Source: Rudanella sp.
GTDB lineage: Bacteria > Bacteroidota > Bacteroidia > Cytophagales > Spirosomataceae
DNA length: 6,980 nucleotides
Direction of reading: 5' to 3'
Assembly: GCA_026785985.1 (NCBI GenBank)
Contig: JAJAYX010000434.1
Location: forward strand, 1-6,980
Shown here: positions 1-6,980 of the stretch, piece by piece
Layout: each line of letters starts with the position of its first letter
Numbering within the stretch: the first letter of the stretch is position 1
The notes under the pieces: model-generated
What the model saw: only the letters and a program-made list of their open reading frames with translations
The model's database searches: none
Told to the model about the DNA's origin: nothing
Made by a program: the position numbers and the translations under genes

Positions 1-353
1 AACCCACACTGAGGTGCCATAACGGCGGTTCCGGTTTGGGCCATTTCGCGGATGGCGATGGTGGTGGGTACGTCTTCGGTGAGGTCGAAATAATGCACGC
101 CGAGCCGATGGGCCGCCTGAGCAATGGGCAGGTTGAGCGAATAGGGCAAACATGACACAACGGCATCGAAACCCTGGAGAATTTCACCAAAGGCATCGGT
201 ATCCGAAATGTCGGCCTGAAGGGTAGGGAAGGGGAGGTTTGGGTAGGCGGGTTGGTGTTTGTCGAGGCCGGTAATGCTGAATTTGCGGCCCAGCAATACG
301 CCGACGAGTGAGCCAACTTTGCCCATCCCGACAACTAATACGTGTTGAATCAT
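1..353 (-). CDS. Saccharopine dehydrogenase-like NAD(P)-binding enzyme, N-terminal part (runs off left edge)
   Basis: The first 117 residues of a Rossmann-fold oxidoreductase are visible; the rest lies beyond position 1. The protein opens with MIQHVLVVGMGKVGS, a beta strand followed by a GxGxxG dinucleotide-binding loop (G9, G11, G14). Further on are an acidic LQADISD segment (about 45-51) that follows the second strand, the FDAVVSCLPY strand (62-71), and a HYFDLTEDV segment (87-95) typical of saccharopine dehydrogenase / homospermidine synthase-like proteins. The visible end, VMAPQCG, resembles the stretch before the catalytic domain in these proteins. Family members reduce or oxidise amino-acid-type substrates with NAD(P)H, but many bacterial members have no proven substrate, so lysine metabolism should not be assumed. 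The ATG at 353-351 fits the Rossmann start exactly. The gene begins 35 bp after the stop of the upstream membrane-protein gene on the same strand, so co-transcription is plausible. Family assignment is fairly sure; substrate is unknown. Confidence 0.85.
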   Translation of the reverse strand, partial: MIQHVLVVGMGKVGSLVGVLLGRKFSITGLDKHQPAYPNLPFPTLQADISDTDAFGEILQGFDAVVSCLPYSLNLPIAQAAHRLGVHYFDLTEDVPTTIAIREMAQTGTAVMAPQCG

Positions 354-364
354 GGTAGTGATCG

Positions 365-383
365 TTTGCGATGTTTTCGCAAA
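365..383. repeat. Short perfect inverted repeat in the 35-bp gap between two genes
   Basis: TTTGCGA, a 5-base spacer, then TCGCAAA form a perfect 7-bp inverted repeat. It occupies more than half of the gap between the stop of the membrane-protein gene (389) and the start of the saccharopine-dehydrogenase-like gene (353). In the minus-strand RNA it would be a small hairpin ending about 11 bases before the start codon. It lacks a following U-run, so it is not a standard terminator. It could be an operator, a processing or stabilising hairpin between cistrons, or chance. Confidence 0.45.
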
Positions 384-388
384 TCTCT

Positions 389-1774
389 CTATTTATCCGG
401 TACATACCAGAAGGGAATCGTTGTTATTTCTTCCGGCTTGGCAAGAGAATCTGCCTGAAGTCTAATCCGAATGGTGTTCTTGCCAGTTCTGAGATTAGTA
501 GGGATCAGCACCGTCTGCCAGCCGCGCTGCTGCTGTTTGCCCCGTTGTGCGAACAACAACTGCGGGCGGTCATAGACCGAGTCGTTGATTGTAATGAGCA
601 ATAGCCGATTTATTTGCCCGTTGCTCCACTCGGCAAACCGACGACGTTTTTCCTTTCTTGGCAGCGTGTCGCTCCAGACAGGCTCTTTAGCCATTTTCGT
701 CAAAAGCGTATCTAAGGCTTTAGGATATGCCACGAAGAGCCGGATAAACGACTCCCGAATCACATCAGACTGAATAGAAGCGGCTGCAATATACTCATCC
801 TCAGACCGTTGGTCGTCGTAGGCGGTTGGATTGCTAAACAAGCTGTCGATGCGGGCTGTGTACATATACCGCTGGTTGAAAATCGATACCCGCTTGTCAA
901 CCCGCGATAGGTCGGTTAGAAGCTCAACCATAATCATCACAAAGAACACAATCATAAACACCACCATCGCTCGTAAGATTTTCTTAAAAGGTAGGTGACT
1001 ATAGAACGTGTTGACAATGAATGCGAAAGGTTTGTACATTCCCCAATACATCAGCTTGCTGGCCGACGTAAGTTGATAATGAAGGCTGATACCGGTTGGG
1101 TGCGCTTTGACTTTTGGCAGACTCAACACAATGCTGATAATGAAGTAAATGGCAAAGAGCACATAGACTGCCTGCACAATAACATGCCAGACTTCAACCG
1201 GGATCATTGGCCGCAAAATGGAAGAAACCAGCAGGATGAGGAGGTAGGCAAAGGCAATTATAATCAGGAAAATAACGAACAGAAAGGCAACGGCAAAAAC
1301 AATGTTGCACCGCTGATCGAGCCGCAGGATATACCGGTCGAGTGGCCCCAGGTCATCGGCCAACCGCTTCTGGGCATAAGGGGTCGAGAAGGGAATCCGG
1401 TCGTAGTGAATCCCCGTTGGATAAACGGCGAGCAGGCCCACCAGCCCTACCCAAAACGCCCGCATTACAAAATTGGTGAGGAAGGCTAAAAACAACACGT
1501 AACAGGTGGCCTTCATCATGCTGTAGGCCAGCGATGGCAACAGCCCCTGTATGCCGGTCATCTGAGTCATGAAATTATACCGAAAGTAATCGAATCCCTG
1601 ATCGAGCAGGTCGGGCAATTGCAAAACGGCAAACAGGGCCGCTCCCGAAATAACGAGTTCGAGGTTCCAGCTCTGGGCAGTCAGCTCACGCAATTTTTCC
1701 TGTTGATCGGGCGGGAGTGTTGGTTGGGGACTGGGCGATTCGGCCATAACAGGCGGGAAAGAAACTTCGGGCAT
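389..1774 (-). CDS. Multi-pass membrane protein of unknown function with soluble C-terminal domain
   Basis: I do not recognise this 461-residue protein. Numbering from the ATG at 1774, a proline-rich, probably cytoplasmic N-terminus (1-30) is followed by hydrophobic segments at roughly 38-57, 82-118 (perhaps two passes), 157-187 (very hydrophobic, rich in I/L/F/V), 195-219 and 269-287. The remaining ~170 residues are soluble. They are charged and helical at first (about 290-385, including a basic KEKRRR patch). They then look beta-rich, with a GWQTVLIP...TGKNTIRIRL pattern near 418-440 that suggests a small beta-sandwich, and end in FWYVPDK. No catalytic motif is evident. The frame can be extended eight codons to a TTG at 1798, but the ATG is preferred: a -7-like box at 1809-1802 would place the transcript start on that TTG. 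The gene follows the terminator-like palindrome at 1862-1903, so it probably has its own promoter, and it may continue into the downstream saccharopine-dehydrogenase-like gene 35 bp away. The coding call is firm; any function is open. Confidence 0.85.
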   Translation of the reverse strand: MPEVSFPPVMAESPSPQPTLPPDQQEKLRELTAQSWNLELVISGAALFAVLQLPDLLDQGFDYFRYNFMTQMTGIQGLLPSLAYSMMKATCYVLFLAFLTNFVMRAFWVGLVGLLAVYPTGIHYDRIPFSTPYAQKRLADDLGPLDRYILRLDQRCNIVFAVAFLFVIFLIIIAFAYLLILLVSSILRPMIPVEVWHVIVQAVYVLFAIYFIISIVLSLPKVKAHPTGISLHYQLTSASKLMYWGMYKPFAFIVNTFYSHLPFKKILRAMVVFMIVFFVMIMVELLTDLSRVDKRVSIFNQRYMYTARIDSLFSNPTAYDDQRSEDEYIAAASIQSDVIRESFIRLFVAYPKALDTLLTKMAKEPVWSDTLPRKEKRRRFAEWSNGQINRLLLITINDSVYDRPQLLFAQRGKQQQRGWQTVLIPTNLRTGKNTIRIRLQADSLAKPEEITTIPFWYVPDK

Positions 1775-1801
1775 CACATTTTTGGTTGTCAGTAGCAATC
1801 C

Positions 1802-1809
1802 GAAAAGTA
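1802..1809 (-). promoter_or_regulatory. Possible -7 promoter box of the membrane-protein gene
   Basis: On the minus strand this reads TACTTTTC, seven of the eight positions of the Bacteroidota -7 consensus TAnnTTTG (the n positions are free). It lies about 28 bases before the ATG at 1774, giving a short leader. A TTG at 1828-1826 could be a -33 element, but the 16-base spacer is shorter than usual, so this is tentative. Confidence 0.3.
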
Positions 1810-1861
1810 ATTAAAAATCCCTTCTCAACTACTACTGCGTGTTGAATTGTGGCTTTCTATA

Positions 1862-1903
1862 CAAAAACGGCCCACTATCAACGTTGATAGCGGGCCGTTT
1901 TTG
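1862..1903 (-). terminator. Strong, probably bidirectional, intrinsic terminator after the glycosyltransferase gene
   Basis: A 42-base inverted repeat with one mismatch: the outer arms CAAAAACGGCCC and GGGCCGTTTTTG enclose a perfect 16-base palindrome, CTATCAACGTTGATAG. The stem is GC-rich next to A/T tracts, so either strand gives a hairpin with a U-run. It starts 15 bases past the glycosyltransferase stop (1919) and lies before the next minus-strand gene, as expected of a terminator separating the two transcripts. The single mismatch is A1874 opposite C1891. Confidence 0.85.
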
Positions 1904-1918
1904 CACAAAGAAGATTCG

Positions 1919-3133
1919 CTATTGCTCGAATGCAATTCTGATGTGAGCCATGAGGTGCTTGTTCATCTCTGCCCAGGTACAGTCCCACGAGTTTTCGGCC
2001 AGCAAGCTATCAATGGCTTCCCAGTTTGTGGTGTGCTGATAGGAAAGGACGCGTTCAATAGCTTGTTCAAATGCATCGGCAGAATCGGCGATCTGTACAA
2101 AATCGGGCGCACCATACGTGCGAATTACATCGCGTATGGGTGTTGACACCACGGGAAGCCCCGCCGAGAGGTACTCCGGCGTTTTGGTCGGGCTAATGAA
2201 TCGGGTCGATTCGTTTAGGGCAAATGGTAGAATGGCCACATCCCAATTGCTGAAATAAGCGGGCAACTGCTTGTAGTCCTTCATGCCGAGATAATGTACG
2301 TTTGGCTCCTGGGGCAGGCTCGCCGGGTCGATTTTAACCTCCGGCCCCACCATCACAAACTGCCAGTCGGGTCGGCGACGGGCCACTTCGGCAATCAATT
2401 CCCGGTCGAAACGCTCGTCGATAACCCCGCTGAACCCGATGCGTGGCTGGTTAATAGTGCGCTGATCGTCGGGGTCGGGGAGTTTGGCCCTGGCAGCCGC
2501 AAAGTGGTCGTAGTCGATGCTGCTTGGAAAGGCAAACACGGATTTATGGCGGTCGCGTTTGGCTTCGTACAGGCTGTAGCCGCCCGTGAACATCACTGCC
2601 GCCTGCGCCATAAGCTCCTTTTCTTTGTTGATCAATTCGCGGGGGGCACCCCAAAACGCCGACAGTTCGTCCATGCAATCATACACGGTTAAAGCCGGCT
2701 TTAAATGGTCTGTAAAGAGCAAGGCCATGGGGGTGTAATACCAGGCAACGTAGTCCGTAATTTTTTCACGCTCAATCAGTTCATCAACCAATTGCCGCTG
2801 ATACTGAATAAACCTCTCGTGTGAAATGCCGTGGGGCAAATGTGGTACCACAATGTTGAGATTCTCGCTTTGCTGACAAACGCTTACCCGCAACTCATTC
2901 CCCCAAATTGGTTCTTCAATATAATAGACCCGGTAGTTTTGGCTGGCGCGGGTCATAAGATGTTGGGGCCGTTGATAGACAAAATTCCAGCGTAAATGAG
3001 AGAAACAAATCAACGCCTGGGGCTGCTCGTTCTCTGATTGCTGGGGAGCAAGAAAGGAGGGCTGACGGATGTTGTCAACATTTTTTACAATATCGTCTGC
3101 TAACGCAGCACCTGCGTAGTCGGGAAATTTCAT
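1919..3133 (-). CDS. GT-B fold glycosyltransferase (GT4/family 1-like)
   Basis: This 404-residue protein should transfer a sugar from a nucleotide-sugar donor to a polysaccharide, lipid or other glycan acceptor in the cytoplasm or at the inner face of the membrane. The first domain begins at about residue 40 with LICFSHLRWNFVYQRPQHLM (41-60), followed by YYIEEPIW (70-77), and carries VYDCMDELSAF at 150-160. The second Rossmann domain starts with RIGFSGVIDERFD (231-243), then FVMVGPE (259-265) and the donor-binding stretch SPTKTPEYLSAGLPVVSTP (314-332), which matches the E-containing nucleotide-sugar loop of GT4-type enzymes. The length is normal for the family. The first ~38 residues are polar, look disordered and precede the usual start of the fold; no other ATG lies between M1 and M60, so the start at 3133 is kept. 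No other polysaccharide gene is in the window, so donor and product cannot be named. A clear terminator follows at 1862-1903. Confidence 0.9.
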   Translation of the reverse strand: MKFPDYAGAALADDIVKNVDNIRQPSFLAPQQSENEQPQALICFSHLRWNFVYQRPQHLMTRASQNYRVYYIEEPIWGNELRVSVCQQSENLNIVVPHLPHGISHERFIQYQRQLVDELIEREKITDYVAWYYTPMALLFTDHLKPALTVYDCMDELSAFWGAPRELINKEKELMAQAAVMFTGGYSLYEAKRDRHKSVFAFPSSIDYDHFAAARAKLPDPDDQRTINQPRIGFSGVIDERFDRELIAEVARRRPDWQFVMVGPEVKIDPASLPQEPNVHYLGMKDYKQLPAYFSNWDVAILPFALNESTRFISPTKTPEYLSAGLPVVSTPIRDVIRTYGAPDFVQIADSADAFEQAIERVLSYQHTTNWEAIDSLLAENSWDCTWAEMNKHLMAHIRIAFEQ

Positions 3134-3136
3134 AAC

Positions 3137-3214
3137 GGTTAGTCATTAGGTAAATCTGTGACGGGGTAAATGGGGTAATTTCTCCAATTTACCCCATTGC
3201 CCTAACTACTAACC
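3137..3214. repeat. Nested inverted repeats upstream of the glycosyltransferase gene
   Basis: This lies in the 158-bp gap between the hydrolase stop (3292) and the glycosyltransferase start (3133). The outer arms, 3137-3150 and 3201-3214, are complementary at 12 of 14 positions. Inside, AATGGGGTAA (3169-3178) pairs perfectly with TTACCCCATT (3189-3198). A second, mutually exclusive pairing joins GGGGTAAAT (3163-3171) to ATTTACCCC (3187-3195). No T-run follows, so it is a poor intrinsic terminator. It may be a leader structure or operator of the glycosyltransferase gene, or a terminator-like remnant after the hydrolase gene. The rest of the gap (3215-3291) shows nothing I can name. Confidence 0.5.
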
Positions 3215-3291
3215 TACTGTGCGACTTGTTTGTTAGTTGCAGATTGTATAAACTGATGGAACGGTCCCGCTTACTTATGAAGGAATCGGAG

Positions 3292-4104
3292 TTATTCTTT
3301 ATCCTCCAGAACCGACCGGACAAGGTAGTTAGCCGAAACGTCGTTTTGGATAATAAATTTAGTAAGCCACTGCTCCTGCAAACCCGTAACTTTCAACAGT
3401 TCCTGCCTATTCATTCCACGCGCTTGCCCATCCAGCACTTTTTCAACAATAGTTTCTAAGTAGCTTAATTTACGCTGTACGGCGGCTTTTCCATTTTTCA
3501 GGACTGGATTGTGGCAACAAAAGAGTGTGTCAAAGTCAAGTTTTAGAATCTCGCGGGTTGCTTCAATCATCTGGTAAATATTTTCGCCCCGGCGAAACAC
3601 TTTAAGGTTACCCACATAAAAATCACCGGCAAACAACCACCCTTCGCTGGGTTCGTGCAATACATGATGATCGTCGGAATGGCCGAGTGTTGAGATCGGA
3701 GTCAGGCGGTATAGACCAGCTTCTATAACGGCGGGCAACAGGTCGGCATCCGGGCAGGGGTCGATGGCCCCAAACCAGAATTTCTCGTAGGGCATCAGGG
3801 GGAACGCATGGCTTATACGTTGCGCCGTTAATGATCCTGCCAAAACCCGGCAGTTGTGTTGCCGACGTAACGCAGCCGCATTGCCCGAATGGTCTTCGTG
3901 AAAATGAGTCAGCACAATCTGACGAATAGTTTTCTGAGAAAACGTGGCTAAAATATCGGGCTGACAATGTTGCTGCCCGGTGTCGATGAGCGTATCATGC
4001 AAAAAATAGCACCAAACCGGAAAGGGTTTCACAAACCGAACCGGCGAATAACCAAACTGATACCCCTCTACAGGGCCATGACGAAGTGTTGAGCGAGTAC
4101 GCAT
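3292..4104 (-). CDS. Metallo-beta-lactamase-fold hydrolase (MBL fold)
   Basis: This 270-residue protein is a zinc-dependent hydrolase of the MBL superfamily, probably cytoplasmic because no signal peptide is seen. Numbering from the ATG at 4104: the strand LTHFHEDHSG holds the HxHxDH metal motif (H67, H69, D71, H72), TLGHSDDHH gives the third-motif histidine H142, LFAGDFYVG gives the bridging aspartate D161, and FCCHNPV gives the last histidine H198. All metal ligands are therefore present. The C-terminal ~60 residues (MNRQELLKVTGL...) look like the small winged-helix tail found in LACTB2-like members. Such proteins range from thioesterases to nucleases and glyoxalase II-like enzymes, so the substrate is unknown. 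The frame extends seven codons upstream to a TTG at 4125, but the ATG gives the conventional N-terminus. It is divergent from the M20 gene, with 109 bp between the two starts. Confidence 0.9.
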   Translation of the reverse strand: MRTRSTLRHGPVEGYQFGYSPVRFVKPFPVWCYFLHDTLIDTGQQHCQPDILATFSQKTIRQIVLTHFHEDHSGNAAALRRQHNCRVLAGSLTAQRISHAFPLMPYEKFWFGAIDPCPDADLLPAVIEAGLYRLTPISTLGHSDDHHVLHEPSEGWLFAGDFYVGNLKVFRRGENIYQMIEATREILKLDFDTLFCCHNPVLKNGKAAVQRKLSYLETIVEKVLDGQARGMNRQELLKVTGLQEQWLTKFIIQNDVSANYLVRSVLEDKE

Positions 4105-4129
4105 TGTGCAAAATTCGCCCAACAATTCG

Positions 4130-4137
4130 TACTTTTC
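4130..4137 (+). promoter_or_regulatory. Possible -7 promoter box of the M20 peptidase gene
   Basis: TACTTTTC matches the Bacteroidota TAnnTTTG box except for the last base. It sits about 76 bases before the ATG at 4214 in the divergent intergenic region. A TTG at 4104-4106 could be the -33 element, with a 23-base spacer at the long end of what is accepted. Tentative. Confidence 0.35.
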
Positions 4138-4166
4138 CAGAATAAATGATTGCCTTCTCGCTCACC

Positions 4167-4205
4167 GAAGCGTCGAAGCGTCACTCAATCGACTAATCAC
4201 TCAAT
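4167..4205 (+). repeat. Two sets of short direct repeats in the M20 gene leader
   Basis: GAAGCGTC occurs twice head to tail (4167-4174, 4175-4182). TCACTCAAT occurs twice (4181-4189, 4197-4205) with a 16-base period. They end 8 bases before the ATG of the M20 gene, so they could affect translation or bind a regulator, or they may be simple slippage products. Confidence 0.4.
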
Positions 4206-4213
4206 ACAATAAA

Positions 4214-5746
4214 ATGAAACACACGCTACTCCTGCTTATTTCGCTGGTGGTTCTGCCCGCCTTTGCCCAATCGCCCAACACGGCTCAGTTGCAGGCCATT
4301 ACCCAAAAACACGATCGGGCTTCCTATGCCGACCTGAACGAGTTCCTGAGTATTCCGAACGATGCTCACATCAACGGACAAATGCAGCCCAATGTCGAGT
4401 GGCTCCGGCGCGCATTTGAGCAACGCGGGTTTAACGTAGCAACCCTGCCCACCCCTACAAATCCGCTGATTCTGGCCGAAAAAATGGCTTCTGTGGCTAC
4501 AGCGAACAACGCTGCCGGAACCCCCAAAACGCTGTTGCTTTATATGCACTTCGATGGGCAACCCGTAAGGCCGAACCAATGGCAACAACCCGACCCGTAT
4601 AAGCCCGTACTGAAGCAGCGCGGTTCCGACGGCAACTGGACTGCAATGGATTGGGCGAAACTTCAAACCGATTATAATCCGGAATGGCGCATTTTCGGGC
4701 GGTCATCGTCCGACGATAAGGGGCCAATTGCCATGTTGCTGACCGCACTCACGGCGATGGAACAGGAGAAAATACCCCAACGCTATAACCTGAAGGTGAT
4801 TTTGGATAGTGAAGAAGAAATCGGCTCTCCGCATTTAGCCAAAACCGTTTTGGAAAATAAAGATAAACTGAAGGCCGATGTGTTGCTGGTGATGGATGGC
4901 GGGCGGCACTTGTCGAACCTGCCCACGCTCATTTACGGATGCCGGGGCATTGCCACCGTAACACTCACCACCTTCGGCCCACGCGGGCCGCAACACAGCG
5001 GTCATTATGGCAACTATGCACCCAACCCGGCTCTGCGAATGGCCCAACTGTTGGCGGGAATGAAAGACGAGGAAGGCCGCGTTACGATTCCGGGCTATTA
5101 TGATGGGGTGAAAATTGACGAGAAGGCTGCCCGACTGCTGGCCGCCGTCCCCGACGACCCGGCCCAAATTGCCAAAACGGTGGGTATGACCACCCCCGAC
5201 CGTGTGGGCCGCAACTACCAGGAGGCCCTACAATACCCCTCGTTGAACATTCGGGGGCTTTCGTCGGCTTACGTTGGCCAACAGGCTGGCACTGTCATCC
5301 CCGACCGGGCCATTGCCGAGCTAGACCTTCGTTTAGTGCCAGAAACCGCCCCGGAACGGCTGATTTCGCTTATTCGAGGCTATATTGAAGGCAAAGGATA
5401 CAAGGTTCTGGATCACGAACCGACCGAGGACGAACGAATGAAATTCCCCAAATTGATTCAGATGCAGGCTGGCCACGAAATGCTCCCTTTTCGCACGGAT
5501 ATTGGCATTCAGGAAGACATTTGGCTGACGCGGGCCATGGTGAGGGCGTTTGGTCGCGAACCCATCAAAATTCGTATGACGGGCGGCTCCGTTCCGATTG
5601 TGCCATTTTTACGCACGCTCAACATCCCCGCTATCCATGTCCCGATGGTGAATCTCGACAATAATCAACATGCCCCCAACGAGAATCTGCGGCTGGGTAA
5701 TTATGTGGAAGGTGTTATGACCTGGTTGGGGATTCTAACGAATTGA
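4214..5746 (+). CDS. Secreted M20/M25/M40-family metallopeptidase or amidohydrolase
   Basis: This 510-residue zinc hydrolase is probably exported to the periplasm or outside. Residues 1-18 ([18 protein letters not shown], then Q) form a typical signal peptide, which also fixes the start at the ATG at 4214; the open frame extends 36 codons further to a GTG at 4106, but that would bury the signal. The M20 metal site is complete: YMHFDGQP (H112, D114), SSSDDKGP (D167/D168), DSEEEIGSP (general base and metal glutamates at about 200-202), VMDGG (D228) and the C-terminal NNQHAPNE histidine (H486). The dimerisation-domain [12 protein letters not shown] segment (261 on) and TGGSVPIVP (456-464) are as in carnosinase-like dipeptidases and related M20 enzymes. 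The length is normal for the larger members. It likely cleaves dipeptides, N-acyl amino acids or similar amides; the exact substrate is not readable. The next gene starts 124 bp downstream with its own promoter, so this is probably a single-gene transcript. Confidence 0.92.
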   Translation: MKHTLLLLISLVVLPAFAQSPNTAQLQAITQKHDRASYADLNEFLSIPNDAHINGQMQPNVEWLRRAFEQRGFNVATLPTPTNPLILAEKMASVATANNAAGTPKTLLLYMHFDGQPVRPNQWQQPDPYKPVLKQRGSDGNWTAMDWAKLQTDYNPEWRIFGRSSSDDKGPIAMLLTALTAMEQEKIPQRYNLKVILDSEEEIGSPHLAKTVLENKDKLKADVLLVMDGGRHLSNLPTLIYGCRGIATVTLTTFGPRGPQHSGHYGNYAPNPALRMAQLLAGMKDEEGRVTIPGYYDGVKIDEKAARLLAAVPDDPAQIAKTVGMTTPDRVGRNYQEALQYPSLNIRGLSSAYVGQQAGTVIPDRAIAELDLRLVPETAPERLISLIRGYIEGKGYKVLDHEPTEDERMKFPKLIQMQAGHEMLPFRTDIGIQEDIWLTRAMVRAFGREPIKIRMTGGSVPIVPFLRTLNIPAIHVPMVNLDNNQHAPNENLRLGNYVEGVMTWLGILTN

Positions 5747-5803
5747 TGACGTTGTAGGGAAGGCATTGATGGGGCCTACACAAAAAAATAGACCCTCATT
5801 CCG

Positions 5804-5811
5804 TACTTTTG
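5804..5811 (+). promoter_or_regulatory. Bacteroidota -7 promoter box of the isocitrate dehydrogenase gene
   Basis: TACTTTTG is an exact match to the TAnnTTTG box used by the primary sigma factor of Bacteroidota. Transcription would start near 5817 and give a leader of roughly 54 bases before the ATG at 5871. No TTG is seen at the expected -33 distance, where there is instead an A-rich run (5782-5788). Confidence 0.6.
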
Positions 5812-5870
5812 CACCGTGCAGAACCGTCTGCCAACTTTGGCTCGTTCCCAATTATTTACAAACAATTCGC

Positions 5871-6980
5871 ATGGAAAAAATTAAAGTGGCAAATCCGGTT
5901 GTCGAACTGGATGGCGACGAGATGACCCGCATTATCTGGAAGTTTATCAAAGACAAACTGATTCTGCCTTACGTTGATGTTGATATTAAATACTTCGACC
6001 TTGGCATCGAATACCGCGACGAAACCAACGATCAGGTAACCATCGACGCAGCCAATGCCATCAAACAATACGGCGTGGGCATTAAATGCGCCACTATCAC
6101 GCCCGATGAAGACCGCGTGAAAGAGTTCAACCTGAAGCAGATGTGGAAGTCGCCAAACGGCACAATTCGCAATATTCTGGACGGAACGGTTTTCCGCGAG
6201 CCAATCGTGATGAATAATGTGCCGCGCTTAGTGACCAACTGGACAGCCCCCATCATTGTGGGTCGCCATGCGTTTGGCGATCAATATAAGGCTACTGATT
6301 TTTTGGTTCCGGGCAAGGGCAAGCTGACCATGAAGTTTGAAGGCGAAGACGGAACCGTGATGGAATACGAAGTGTATGACTTCAAAGGACCGGGCGTGGC
6401 AATGGGTATGTATAACGTGGATGCCTCGATTCGGGGATTTGCCCGCTCGTGCTTCAACGTAGCTCAGCAAAAAGGCTGGCCGCTCTACCTCTCGACCAAA
6501 AACACCATCCTGAAAAAATATGACGGTCGGTTCAAAGATATTTTCCAGGAGATTTATGACGCTGAGTTTGCCGGAAAGGTGCAGTACGAACACCGCCTGA
6601 TCGACGACATGGTGGCTTCGGCTCTCAAGTGGAACGGCAACTTTGTATGGGCCTGCAAAAACTATGATGGCGACGTGCAGTCGGATACCGTAGCGCAGGG
6701 CTTTGGCTCATTGGGTCTGATGACCTCCGTGTTGCTTACACCCGATGGCCTGACAATGGAGGCCGAAGCGGCCCACGGCACCGTAACGCGCCACTACCGC
6801 GAATACCAGAAAGGCAACAAGACCTCGACCAACCCGATTGCGTCGATCTACGCCTGGACACGCGGTTTGGCCTTCCGGGGTAAACTTGATGATAACCAAC
6901 CGCTGATCGACTTCGCTAACGCGCTCGAAGCCGTTTGTGTGGCCGTTGTCGAAAGCGGAAAAATGACTAAAGATCTTGCT
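5871..6980 (+). CDS. icd: NADP-dependent isocitrate dehydrogenase (runs off right edge)
   Basis: This enzyme converts isocitrate to 2-oxoglutarate and CO2 in the TCA cycle while making NADPH, in the cytoplasm. The visible 370 residues match the eukaryote-like homodimeric subfamily (human IDH1/IDH2 type), not the E. coli Icd type. The substrate loop KSPNGTIRN has S94, N96 and R100; R109 and R132 (in GRHAFGDQY) are the other isocitrate arginines, and the numbering in this part coincides with human IDH1. The metal aspartates are in [19 protein letters not shown] (D268 and D272). [10 protein letters not shown] (301-309) carries the R/H pair that gives NADP preference. About 35-40 residues are missing beyond 6980, judging from the usual length of roughly 405-410. 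The ATG at 5871 has no Shine-Dalgarno sequence, which is normal for this group. An exact -7 box lies upstream at 5804-5811. The symbol follows common bacterial usage for this function. Confidence 0.95.
   Translation, partial: MEKIKVANPVVELDGDEMTRIIWKFIKDKLILPYVDVDIKYFDLGIEYRDETNDQVTIDAANAIKQYGVGIKCATITPDEDRVKEFNLKQMWKSPNGTIRNILDGTVFREPIVMNNVPRLVTNWTAPIIVGRHAFGDQYKATDFLVPGKGKLTMKFEGEDGTVMEYEVYDFKGPGVAMGMYNVDASIRGFARSCFNVAQQKGWPLYLSTKNTILKKYDGRFKDIFQEIYDAEFAGKVQYEHRLIDDMVASALKWNGNFVWACKNYDGDVQSDTVAQGFGSLGLMTSVLLTPDGLTMEAEAAHGTVTRHYREYQKGNKTSTNPIASIYAWTRGLAFRGKLDDNQPLIDFANALEAVCVAVVESGKMTKDLA

Noticed and set aside
995..1489. Open frame of 164 codons on the plus strand, opposite the membrane-protein gene
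   Set aside because: It lies wholly within a well-supported membrane-protein gene, and its translation is rich in N, Q, H and G with no fold-like pattern, as expected for an antisense shadow.
2294..2692. Open frame of 132 codons on the plus strand, opposite the glycosyltransferase gene
   Set aside because: Antisense to clear GT-B motifs; the translation shows no recognisable family.
4106..4213. 36-codon N-terminal extension of the M20 protein from a GTG
   Set aside because: It would place 36 residues before a textbook signal peptide and would span the likely promoter, so the ATG at 4214 is the start.
4226..4666. Open frame of 146 codons on the minus strand inside the M20 gene
   Set aside because: Fully antisense to a gene with intact signal peptide and catalytic motifs; composition is that of a shadow frame.
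5753..5780. Possible terminator after the M20 gene (TGTAGG paired with CCTACA)
   Set aside because: Only a 6-bp stem with a 16-base loop, followed by an A-run and not a T-run on the plus strand; too weak to call.
1..6980. Defence island, mobile element, phage or CRISPR content
   Set aside because: No transposase, integrase, recombinase, nuclease cassette or regularly spaced repeat was seen; the genes read as normal chromosomal metabolism and envelope functions.

Overview
This window looks like ordinary chromosome from a member of the Bacteroidota, most likely Cytophagales of the Spirosoma kind. The support for this is indirect. There is an exact Bacteroidota-type -7 box (TAnnTTTG) upstream of the isocitrate dehydrogenase gene. 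Start codons have no Shine-Dalgarno sequence. Base composition is about even, and the proteins have the flavour of that group. No rRNA, tRNA, CRISPR array, insertion sequence or phage gene was seen.

Layout: the left two thirds (1-4104) is read on the minus strand and the right third (4214-6980) on the plus strand, with one divergent promoter region between them (4105-4213). In minus-strand transcription order the genes are: a metallo-beta-lactamase-fold hydrolase (3292-4104), a GT-B glycosyltransferase (1919-3133), a strong terminator-like palindrome (1862-1903), a multi-pass membrane protein of unknown function (389-1774), and the N-terminal part of a saccharopine-dehydrogenase-like Rossmann enzyme that runs off the left edge (1-353). 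The last two are only 35 bp apart and may share a transcript. On the plus strand, a secreted M20-family metallopeptidase or amidohydrolase (4214-5746) is followed by NADP-dependent isocitrate dehydrogenase (5871 to the right edge, about 370 residues visible).

The genes do not form one recognisable pathway. Isocitrate dehydrogenase is central carbon metabolism, the M20 enzyme is probably periplasmic peptide or amide hydrolysis, and the glycosyltransferase probably acts in cell-surface or exopolysaccharide glycosylation. The hydrolase and the membrane protein have no assigned substrate. I found no convincing evidence of a new multi-gene system. The points worth a second look are small: the unknown membrane protein, nested inverted repeats before the glycosyltransferase gene, a near-perfect 42-bp palindrome, a palindrome squeezed between two adjacent genes, and paired direct repeats in the M20 leader.
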